5,217 nucleotides of DNA from Spirochaetota bacterium (GTDB lineage Bacteria; Spirochaetota; Spirochaetia; Treponematales; Breznakiellaceae): NCBI GenBank assembly GCA_023398155.1, contig JAEWSV010000285.1, positions 1 through 5,217 on the forward strand, given 5' to 3'. Of the stretch, positions 1 through 5,217 are shown piece after piece. The notes under the pieces were generated by a model. The model did no database searches. It saw only the letters and a list, made by a program, of their open reading frames with translations, and was not told the origin of the DNA. The first letter of the stretch is position 1. Each line of letters starts with the position of its first letter. A program made the position numbers and the translations under genes.

Positions 1-1
1 C

Positions 2-1816
2 TACGAATCCCTCGCGGAACTCGGCGCGATCATGGGGTCGGGCGGCATGGTCGTATTGGACGGCGACAACTGCATGGTGGACACGGCCCGCTACTTTACG
101 GCCTTCACCGCCGCCGAATCCTGCGGAAAATGCGCCCCCTGCCGCGAAGGGCTCGCTCAGATGCTCCATATCCTGGACGCGGTGTCGCGCGGGGAGGCGA
201 AGGAGTCGGACCTGGACGAGCTGGAAGCGCTCGCGCGGATGATCAAGGATTCCGCCCTCTGCGGACTCGGCCAGACGGCGGCGAATCCCGTGCTCACGAC
301 GCTCAAGTATTTCCGGGACGAGTACCTCGCGCACATTCGGGAAAAGCGGTGCGAGGCGGGCGTCTGCGAGACGCTCTACTCGGCCCTCTGCGAGAATTCC
401 TGCCCGATGCACCTCAACATCCCCGGCTACCTGGAACTCCTCAAGGAAGGGCGGATCGAGGAGGCCTATGAGCTCACGCTCCGCGGTAATCCGCTCCCCG
501 GGACCCTCGGCCGTATTTGCCACTTCCATTGCCAGATGCGTTGCCGGCGCGACACCATCGACGATCCCGTGGCCCAGGGCGAGATCCACCGCTACTTAGC
601 CGACGCCGTACACAAGCTCGGCAGGGCCAAGGCGGTCTGGGCGCGGATCGCGGCCGAGAAGCTCCCTTCTACCGGGAAGCGAGTGGCGATAATCGGCGCG
701 GGCCCCGCGGGACTCGCCGCGGCCTACTTCCTATCCAGGCTCGGGCACGCGGTGACCGTTTGGGACAGCCACGCCAAGGCGGGCGGCGTCCTCCGCTACG
801 GCATCCCCGCATATCGGCTCCCGCGGGAAGTCCTGGACGGCGAACTCGGCCTCTTCGCGAAGCTCGGCGTCCGGTTCGAACTGGGGAAACGTGTCGGCAA
901 GGATATCGCGTTCGAGGAATTGCGGTCCGCGCACGACGCCGTGCTCGTCGCGGTGGGCGCGAGCGCCGACAAGCCCCTCGGCATTCCCGGCGAATACCTC
1001 AGCGGCGTCTTCGCGGGCTACGCCTTCCTGGAAGCCTTCGGGGAAAAGAAGGCGAAGGCACCGACGGGCCGCGTGGTCGTCATCGGCGGCGGCAACGTCG
1101 CCATAGACGCGGCGCGTACCATACTCAGGACCGGCGCTCGCGTGACGGTGGCCTACCGCCGTACGCGGGAAGACCTTCCCGCGAACGAGGCTGAAATCCG
1201 GGGCGCGGAGGACGAAGGCGTCGAGTTCGCCTACTTCGCGGCCCCCGAGGAAATACTCGCGGGCAAGGACGGCAAGATCCGGGCCGTGCGCTTCGGCCGC
1301 ATGGTGGCGGGACCCATCGACCGGTCGGGTCGGCCGACGCCGGTCCCCTCGGGCGAACGCTTCGAGATACCCTGCGATGCGGTCGTTTCGGCCGTCGGCG
1401 AGCGGGTGGACCCGGGAGCCCTCGGGGAGGTCGTCCTCGCGATGGAAAAGGCCGGCACGATCGCGGCCGACCGCTTCAATTGCCGTACTTCGCTGAGCGG
1501 CGTGTGGGCGGCCGGGGACGCGGTCTCGGGGCCCGCCACCGCGGCAGAGGCCATGGGAAGAGCCATCCGGGCCGTCAAGTCCATCGATTTCGCGCTCATG
1601 GGGGAATGGCGCTTCCATCGCTTGGAAAAGGACTTCGATTATCGTATGGCGGCGCCCCTCGAACCTTCCAAGGGCAGGATGCACCGTTCCCGGCGCCTTT
1701 CGCCCGAGGATCGGCGCAACAACTTCCACGAGATCGCCTCCGGCTATTCGGGCGAACAAGCCCTGGCCGAAGCCGAGCGCTGCCTGCGGTGCGACGTCAA
1801 GACGTGCGTGCGTTAG
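2..1816 (+). CDS. NuoF/HydB-type NADH-binding subunit fused to GltD/NfnB-like FAD-dependent oxidoreductase (5' partial)
   Basis: The reading frame is open from base 2, so the start lies outside the window; 604 residues are visible and are numbered from there. Residues 1-110 match the end of NuoF/HydB: an ESCGKCAPCREG motif with Cys41, 44 and 47 plus Cys87 (ALCGLGQ) gives the four ligands of the N3-type [4Fe-4S] cluster. The FMN/NADH-binding domain must lie upstream. Residues 117-181 form a GltD-type double [4Fe-4S] domain (Cys117, 122, 130, 134, 173, 177, 181). An FAD-binding GAGPAG follows at 232-237, a second dinucleotide site GGGNVAID at 362-369 with a downstream YRRTRED that could favour NADP(H), and an AAGD FAD motif at 503-506. 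The C-terminus carries Cys594, 597 and 602. By family, such proteins pass electrons between pyridine nucleotides, flavins and Fe-S clusters in the cytoplasm. The gene directly precedes hydA, so it is probably the diaphorase subunit of that hydrogenase. NADP use and bifurcation are inferences. A standalone NfnB/GltD role is unlikely because of the NuoF part. Confidence 0.9.
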   Translation, partial: YESLAELGAIMGSGGMVVLDGDNCMVDTARYFTAFTAAESCGKCAPCREGLAQMLHILDAVSRGEAKESDLDELEALARMIKDSALCGLGQTAANPVLTTLKYFRDEYLAHIREKRCEAGVCETLYSALCENSCPMHLNIPGYLELLKEGRIEEAYELTLRGNPLPGTLGRICHFHCQMRCRRDTIDDPVAQGEIHRYLADAVHKLGRAKAVWARIAAEKLPSTGKRVAIIGAGPAGLAAAYFLSRLGHAVTVWDSHAKAGGVLRYGIPAYRLPREVLDGELGLFAKLGVRFELGKRVGKDIAFEELRSAHDAVLVAVGASADKPLGIPGEYLSGVFAGYAFLEAFGEKKAKAPTGRVVVIGGGNVAIDAARTILRTGARVTVAYRRTREDLPANEAEIRGAEDEGVEFAYFAAPEEILAGKDGKIRAVRFGRMVAGPIDRSGRPTPVPSGERFEIPCDAVVSAVGERVDPGALGEVVLAMEKAGTIAADRFNCRTSLSGVWAAGDAVSGPATAAEAMGRAIRAVKSIDFALMGEWRFHRLEKDFDYRMAAPLEPSKGRMHRSRRLSPEDRRNNFHEIASGYSGEQALAEAERCLRCDVKTCVR

Positions 1817-1823
1817 GGGAGGG
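1815..1823 (+). promoter_or_regulatory. Ribosome binding site of hydA
   Basis: The purine run AGGGGAGGG contains GGAGG at 1818-1822, five bases before the ATG at 1828. It overlaps the TAG stop of the upstream gene. It decides the hydA start: the same frame stays open upstream to about 1480, but that stretch lies over the end of the fusion gene and has no family resemblance. Confidence 0.75.
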
Positions 1824-1827
1824 CGGA

Positions 1828-3567
1828 ATGGATACGAAGATGGTTTCCTTAAAGATCGATGGTCGTTCCGTTTCCGTTCCTGAGGGAACGCTGCTCCTGG
1901 ACGCGTGCGCCGCGGCGGGGGTCGCCGTGCCGACGCTCTGTTACCTGGAGGACGTCGCCGCGAGCGCCTCCTGCGGCGTGTGCGTGGTGGAAGTCGCGGG
2001 CGCGAAGAGCCTGCTGCGCTCCTGCGTCCAGAAGGTCGGCGAGGGGATGGACGTCCGCACCGACACCGAGCGCGTGGCGTCGGCCCGACGCACCGCGCTG
2101 GAGCTGCTCCTGGCCAACCATCCCGACGATTGCCTGTCCTGCGGCCGGAACGGGAGTTGCGAGTTCCAGGCCATGGCCGAGCTCATGGGCGTACAGCGCC
2201 GCCGTTTCCCGCGCACGCGGCCGGTGAAGCCGATCGCGGAGCGAGTGGACGCCGCGAATCCCTCAATAGAGCGGGACGAGGGGAAATGTATCCTCTGCGG
2301 CCGTTGCGTCGCTGTCTGCAGGGAAACGCAGACCGTCTCGGCCATCGATTTTATCGGGCGAGGCGCGCATACGCGCGTCGCGCCCTTCATGGATCGCGGC
2401 ATGGAAACGTCCGTCTGCGTGCGCTGCGGCCAATGCACCCTCGTCTGCCCGACGGGCGCCCTCACCGAACGGGACGAGACCGAGGAGGTCTTCCGCCTCC
2501 TCCGGGACCCGGGCCGGACGGTCATCGTCCAGACGGCGCCCGCGGTCAGGACCTCACTCGGCGAGGCCCTCGGCATGGAGAGCGGGACGCTCGTGACGGG
2601 GAAGATGGCGGCGGCCCTGCGCCGGCTCGGCTTCGACTACGTCTTCGACACCCAGTTCACCGCGGACCTCACCATCATGGAAGAAGGATCGGAGCTTCTG
2701 GATCGGATCGCCAAGAAGGGTACGCTCCCCATGATAACGAGCTGCTCGCCCGCGTGGATCAGCTTCATCGAAACCTTCTATCCGACCTTGCTCCCCCACC
2801 TATCAACCTGCAAGTCGCCCCAGCAGATGTTCGGCGCCCTCGCCAAGACGTGGTGGGCCAAGAAAGCCAAGATCGATCCCGCGAAACTCACGGTGGTCTC
2901 CATCATGCCCTGCACGGCCAAGAAGTCAGAGGCGAAGCGGCCGGAGATGGGTTCTTCGGGCACCGCCGACGTGGATTTCGCGCTCACCGTCCGCGAGCTC
3001 GCGCGGATGATCAGGCGGGCCGGCATCGATTTCCAGGCCTTGGAGGAGGCCGACTTCGACGATCCTCTCGGGAAGAGCACGGGGGCCGCCACCCTTTTCG
3101 GCACAACCGGCGGCGTCATGGAGGCCGCGCTCAGGACGGCCTACGAGGTGGCCCTCGGGAAGCCCTTCCCGACGCTGGACCTGGAGGCGGTCCGCGGCAT
3201 GGACGGCGTCAAGGAGGCCACGCTGGACTTCGGGGGAACTCCGCTCACGGTCGCCGTCGCCCACGGCCTCGGCAACGCGCGCAAGGTTCTGGATGGCATG
3301 GTGGCGGGGACGTCGCCGTACGCGTTCATCGAGATCATGAGCTGCCCGGGAGGCTGCGTCGGCGGCGGCGGGCAGCCCATCCTGACCGGATGGAAGAAGC
3401 GGCGGGCCAGGCAGGAAGCCGTCTATTCCGAAGACCGGCGGCTCCCGCTCCGCAAGTCGCACGAGAATCCCGCGGTCCAAGCGGTCTACGCCGAGTTCCT
3501 CGGGAAGCCGCTCGGGCACCTCTCGCACGAGCTCCTGCATACGACGTACCGGCCGCGGGAGGTATAG
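1828..3567 (+). CDS. hydA: [FeFe]-hydrogenase catalytic subunit HydA with N-terminal Fe-S relay
   Basis: This 579-residue enzyme reversibly reduces protons to H2. Domains in order: a plant-type [2Fe-2S] ferredoxin domain (Cys38, 49, 52, 66); a His-Cys3 [4Fe-4S] domain as in NuoG (His98, Cys102, 105, 111); a two-cluster [4Fe-4S] ferredoxin domain (Cys154, 157, 160, 164 and Cys197, 200, 203, 207); then the H-cluster domain. Its three signatures are L1 TSCSPAW (304-310), L2 MPCTAKKSE (360-368) and L3 EIMSCPGGCVGGGGQP (502-517). The acidic stretch ADLTIMEEGSE (279-289) and Ser330 in KSPQ match known proton-path residues of clostridial enzymes. Length and layout resemble the clostridial CpI type (about 574 residues); there is no extra C-terminal [2Fe-2S] domain as in some trimeric HydA subunits. 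No signal peptide is seen, so it should be cytoplasmic. L1 has Ser307 where most family members have a second Cys. Eleven bases separate it from the upstream diaphorase-like gene, so the two are probably co-transcribed and form one complex. Maturases HydEFG are not in the window. Confidence 0.96.
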   Translation: MDTKMVSLKIDGRSVSVPEGTLLLDACAAAGVAVPTLCYLEDVAASASCGVCVVEVAGAKSLLRSCVQKVGEGMDVRTDTERVASARRTALELLLANHPDDCLSCGRNGSCEFQAMAELMGVQRRRFPRTRPVKPIAERVDAANPSIERDEGKCILCGRCVAVCRETQTVSAIDFIGRGAHTRVAPFMDRGMETSVCVRCGQCTLVCPTGALTERDETEEVFRLLRDPGRTVIVQTAPAVRTSLGEALGMESGTLVTGKMAAALRRLGFDYVFDTQFTADLTIMEEGSELLDRIAKKGTLPMITSCSPAWISFIETFYPTLLPHLSTCKSPQQMFGALAKTWWAKKAKIDPAKLTVVSIMPCTAKKSEAKRPEMGSSGTADVDFALTVRELARMIRRAGIDFQALEEADFDDPLGKSTGAATLFGTTGGVMEAALRTAYEVALGKPFPTLDLEAVRGMDGVKEATLDFGGTPLTVAVAHGLGNARKVLDGMVAGTSPYAFIEIMSCPGGCVGGGGQPILTGWKKRRARQEAVYSEDRRLPLRKSHENPAVQAVYAEFLGKPLGHLSHELLHTTYRPREV

Positions 3568-3602
3568 CCGGACCGATCCCTGACGCGATATCCGTTCCGG
3601 TA

Positions 3603-3638
3603 GCCGGGGACCGCCGCGCGCGATCCCCGGCCTTTTTT
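3603..3638 (+). terminator. Rho-independent terminator after hydA
   Basis: A perfect 8-bp stem GCCGGGGA (3603-3610) pairs with TCCCCGGC (3624-3631) around a 13-base loop, followed by six T at 3633-3638 and a further pyrimidine-rich stretch. It starts 36 bases after the hydA stop. There is no matching A-run on the left side, so it appears to work only for + strand transcripts. It marks the end of the hydrogenase operon. Confidence 0.88.
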
Positions 3639-3639
3639 C

Positions 3640-3753
3640 TCTTTCCCTGTTTACGGCTCCGCGGAATCCGTCGTATCCTGAGATGCAACTCAACTGAAGT
3701 TTCTTTAAGATTATTAAAACAATTCAGTCTTGATCGATGAAAAGGGGGCCGGT
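3640..3753 (+). promoter_or_regulatory. Probable promoter/operator region of the regulator-synthetase operon
   Basis: The stretch 3680-3740 is clearly richer in A and T than the rest of the window and lies between a terminator and the next gene, as expected for a promoter. No strong sigma-70 consensus is present. A weak pair is ATGCAA (3683-3688) and TAAGAT (3706-3711) with 17 bases between them; TATTAA at 3712-3717 is another possible -10. Two small inverted repeats fall here: AACT-GA-AGTT (3692-3701) and TTTAA-N5-TTAAA (3704-3718). These could be operators for the XRE regulator just downstream, which would imply autoregulation. The exact promoter cannot be fixed from sequence alone. Confidence 0.45.
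3741..3748 (+). promoter_or_regulatory. Ribosome binding site of the XRE-cupin regulator
   Basis: AAAGGGGG ends five bases before the ATG at 3754. It supports that ATG over the in-frame TTG at 3730, which has no purine-rich motif at a suitable distance and would place this site inside the coding region. Confidence 0.6.
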
Positions 3754-4308
3754 ATGGTCGGACAAGTACAGGAGATCGCGTCGCGCGTGCGCGAACTCAG
3801 GGAGATCGAGGGCGTCTCCGCGGAAAGCCTGGCGCGGGAATTGGGCGTCGACTTGAAGGTCTATGCGACCTGGGAGTCGGGAGCCTCGGATATTCCCGTC
3901 GGCGTGCTCTTCGAGATCGCGGGGCGTTTCAAGGTGGACCTGGCGGAACTCATCACCGGCGAGGCGCCCCGGCTCAAGACGTACTGCCTGACGCGCGCCG
4001 AGCGCGGCCCCGAGGTCGTTCGCCGCTCTCCGTACAAATACCGCAGTCTGGCTCACAACTTCATCCAAAAGAAGGCCGAGCCCTTCATAGTGGAGGTGGG
4101 CGGCGAGTCGGCGGAGCGGCCGCTCGACCTGAATACCCATCCGGGCCAAGAATTCGATTACGTCGTGGAAGGCACGCTCCTCGTTTCGGTCGGAGGCCAT
4201 GAGCTGGAACTCCACGAAGGCGACTCGCTGTACTTCGATTCGGGCGAACCCCACGGCATGAAGGCCTTGGGCGGAAAACGCGCGCGGTTCCTCGCCGTCA
4301 TCCTCTAG
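3754..4308 (+). CDS. XRE-family transcriptional regulator with C-terminal cupin domain
   Basis: The protein has 184 residues. Residues about 8-66 form an XRE/Cro-type helix-turn-helix (VRELREIEGVSAESLARELG, then an LKVYATWESG recognition-helix region and LFEIAGRFKVDLAELI). Residues about 105-184 form a cupin_2 barrel with THPGQEF (128-134), YVVEGTLLV and GDSLYFDSGEPHGM (156-169). His129, Glu133 and His167 lie where cupin metal ligands usually sit, but the first His of the canonical HxH is Asn127, so metal binding may be absent or altered. This architecture is typical of one-component regulators that bind a small ligand in the cupin and control a neighbouring metabolic operon. The AMP-forming acyl-CoA synthetase 11 bases downstream is the obvious target, so the ligand may be a carboxylic acid or acyl-CoA (inference). 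ATG 3754 is chosen for its ribosome binding site. No membrane segment or signal peptide is seen; it should be a cytoplasmic DNA-binding protein. Confidence 0.9.
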   Translation: MVGQVQEIASRVRELREIEGVSAESLARELGVDLKVYATWESGASDIPVGVLFEIAGRFKVDLAELITGEAPRLKTYCLTRAERGPEVVRRSPYKYRSLAHNFIQKKAEPFIVEVGGESAERPLDLNTHPGQEFDYVVEGTLLVSVGGHELELHEGDSLYFDSGEPHGMKALGGKRARFLAVIL

Positions 4309-4311
4309 GAG
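4307..4311 (+). promoter_or_regulatory. Ribosome binding site of the acyl-CoA synthetase
   Basis: AGGAG overlaps the TAG stop of the regulator gene and lies eight bases before the ATG at 4320. The overlap suggests the two genes are translated from one message. Confidence 0.75.
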
Positions 4312-4319
4312 CAAGCAAA

Positions 4320-5217
4320 ATGATCGAACGATTCCTCGAGAAGACCGAATTCGACTCGTATGAAGACTTCGCCGCCGCCTTCTCCTTGAAGACTCCCGCT
4401 TCCTTCAACTTCGCGTACGACGTCATGGACGAGCTGGCGAGAACGAAGGGCGACGAGCGGGCGCTCGTCTGGTGCGACGAGAAGGGAGCGGAGGCGAGCT
4501 TCACCTACGGCGATCTCAAGCGACTCTCGGACAAGAACGCGTCCGCGTTCCGGGCTGCCGGCATACGGAAGGGCGACCCGGTCATGCTCATCCTCAAGCG
4601 GCGGCATGAGTTCTGGCCCGCCCTCTTGGCCCTCCACAAGCTCGGCGCCATCGCAATTCCGGCGACCCACCTCCTCACCACCAAGGACATCGTCTATCGC
4701 TGCGGCGCGGCCGACATCAAGATGATCGTCTGCGTGGACGAGGCTGCCGTGATGGACCACGTCGACGAAGCCGAACCCTCCTGTCCGACCCTCGTCGCCA
4801 AGGCCTTCGTTCGTTCGGTTCATACGCCCTCGTCCGCCGAGCCCGCCGCGGGCAGGACGGGCGGGAAGGAAGAGTGGATAGACTTCAACGCGGCTGTCGC
4901 CGCCGCTCCCGCCGGCTTCGTCCGTCCCGCCGGGAAGGACGCCGCCGTCAACGACGACATCATGCTGCTCTACTTCACCTCGGGCACGACGGGCATGCCC
5001 AAGATGGTCCGCCACGACTTCGCCTATCCGCTCGGACACCTCCTGACCGCCAAGTATTGGCAGCAGGTCAAGAAGGGCGGGCTCCACCTCACCGTGGCCG
5101 ACACGGGTTGGGCCAAGGCGGCCTGGGGCAAGATCTACGGCCAATGGATCTGCGAGTGCGCCGTCTTCGTCTACGATTACGACCGATTCGTGCCGAAGAA
5201 CATGCTGGAAGTGGTGT
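4320..5217 (+). CDS. AMP-forming acyl-CoA synthetase, medium-chain/acetyl-CoA synthetase type (3' partial)
   Basis: 299 complete codons are visible and the gene runs off the right edge; family members are usually about 550 residues. The enzyme activates a carboxylic acid with ATP to an acyl-adenylate and then to acyl-CoA. The N-terminus has the FNFAYDVMDELA segment common in the medium-chain acyl-CoA synthetase group. The ATP-binding P-loop-like motif YFTSGTTGMPKMV is at residues 218-230. ADTGWAKAAWGK (260-271) is also characteristic of this subgroup. The acyl-specificity region and the C-terminal lysine domain are outside the window, so the substrate (acetate, propionate, branched or medium-chain acid, aryl acid) cannot be told. 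A Pro/Ala/Gly-rich stretch at about 167-181 looks like a variable surface loop. The start follows a clear AGGAG. It lies 11 bases after the XRE-cupin gene and is probably co-transcribed with and regulated by it. No signal peptide is seen; the enzyme should be cytoplasmic. Confidence 0.92.
   Translation, partial: MIERFLEKTEFDSYEDFAAAFSLKTPASFNFAYDVMDELARTKGDERALVWCDEKGAEASFTYGDLKRLSDKNASAFRAAGIRKGDPVMLILKRRHEFWPALLALHKLGAIAIPATHLLTTKDIVYRCGAADIKMIVCVDEAAVMDHVDEAEPSCPTLVAKAFVRSVHTPSSAEPAAGRTGGKEEWIDFNAAVAAAPAGFVRPAGKDAAVNDDIMLLYFTSGTTGMPKMVRHDFAYPLGHLLTAKYWQQVKKGGLHLTVADTGWAKAAWGKIYGQWICECAVFVYDYDRFVPKNMLEVV

Noticed and set aside
731..1759. A 342-codon open frame on the - strand opposite the GltD-like module
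   Set aside because: It is fully antisense to a gene with clear family motifs. Its composition is Arg/Gly/Asp/Ala-rich with no recognisable domain, as expected for a shadow frame in GC-rich DNA.
1480..1827. Upstream in-frame extension of hydA
   Set aside because: It lies over the end of the fusion gene, has no resemblance to the [2Fe-2S] domain start, and the ATG at 1828 has a strong ribosome binding site.
3568..3600. Inverted repeat CCGGA (3568-3572) and TCCGG (3596-3600) just after hydA
   Set aside because: Only five pairs around a 23-base loop and no T-run; the strong hairpin at 3603-3631 explains termination better.
1905..3740. A 611-codon + strand open frame overlapping hydA in another phase
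   Set aside because: The translation is extremely rich in Arg, Gly and Pro, with no domain. It covers hydA almost entirely and runs through the terminator, so it is a GC-rich shadow.
3730..3753. TTG start adding eight residues to the XRE-cupin regulator
   Set aside because: The ATG at 3754 has AAAGGGGG at good spacing, and the extra residues are not part of the helix-turn-helix domain.
4305..5144. A 279-codon - strand open frame opposite the acyl-CoA synthetase
   Set aside because: The + strand frame has unmistakable AMP-binding motifs. The antisense product has no recognisable motif and no convincing ribosome binding site.
1..5217. CRISPR arrays, tRNA or rRNA genes, insertion sequences, phage genes
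   Set aside because: No spaced direct repeats, cloverleaf-like segment, transposase motif or terminal inverted repeats were seen; the window is almost fully covered by four metabolic or regulatory genes.

Overview
This 5217-base window is high in GC (well above 60% by eye) and tightly packed, with every gene on the + strand. It holds two transcription blocks. No 16S gene or other strong taxonomic marker is visible. The gene content (an [FeFe]-hydrogenase with a flavin-dependent NAD(P)H partner subunit, then an acyl-CoA synthetase) points to a strictly anaerobic, fermentative, acetogenic or syntrophic bacterium. A GC-rich spirochaete, a deltaproteobacterial-type syntroph or a clostridial relative would all fit; lineage is an inference with low confidence.

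Block 1 (1-3638) is the end of a hydrogenase operon. The first gene enters from the left without its 5' end. It encodes a fusion of the C-terminal part of a NuoF/HydB-type NADH-binding subunit (N3 [4Fe-4S] motif) to a complete GltD/NfnB-like module with two Fe-S clusters, an FAD site and a second NAD(P)H site. Eleven bases downstream lies hydA, a 579-residue [FeFe]-hydrogenase with an accessory iron-sulfur relay ([2Fe-2S], His-Cys3 [4Fe-4S], two [4Fe-4S]) and an H-cluster domain. A strong GC hairpin followed by a T-run ends the block. Together the two proteins look like a multi-subunit, pyridine-nucleotide-linked hydrogenase that could exchange electrons among H2, NAD(H), possibly NADP(H), and ferredoxin. 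Electron bifurcation is plausible from family resemblance but is not proven by sequence.

A short, locally AT-rich spacer (about 3640-3753) separates the blocks and probably carries the promoter and operator of block 2.

Block 2 (3754-5217) starts with a 184-residue regulator with an N-terminal XRE helix-turn-helix and a C-terminal cupin domain. Eleven bases later comes an AMP-forming acyl-CoA synthetase of the medium-chain/acetyl-CoA synthetase type, cut by the window's right edge. The pairing suggests a ligand-sensing regulator controlling the carboxylic acid activation enzyme next to it.

The most notable items are the NuoF-GltD fusion paired with HydA and the Ser substitution in the first H-cluster loop of HydA (TSCSPAW instead of TSCCPxW). 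The other open frames on both strands look like GC-rich shadows of these four genes.
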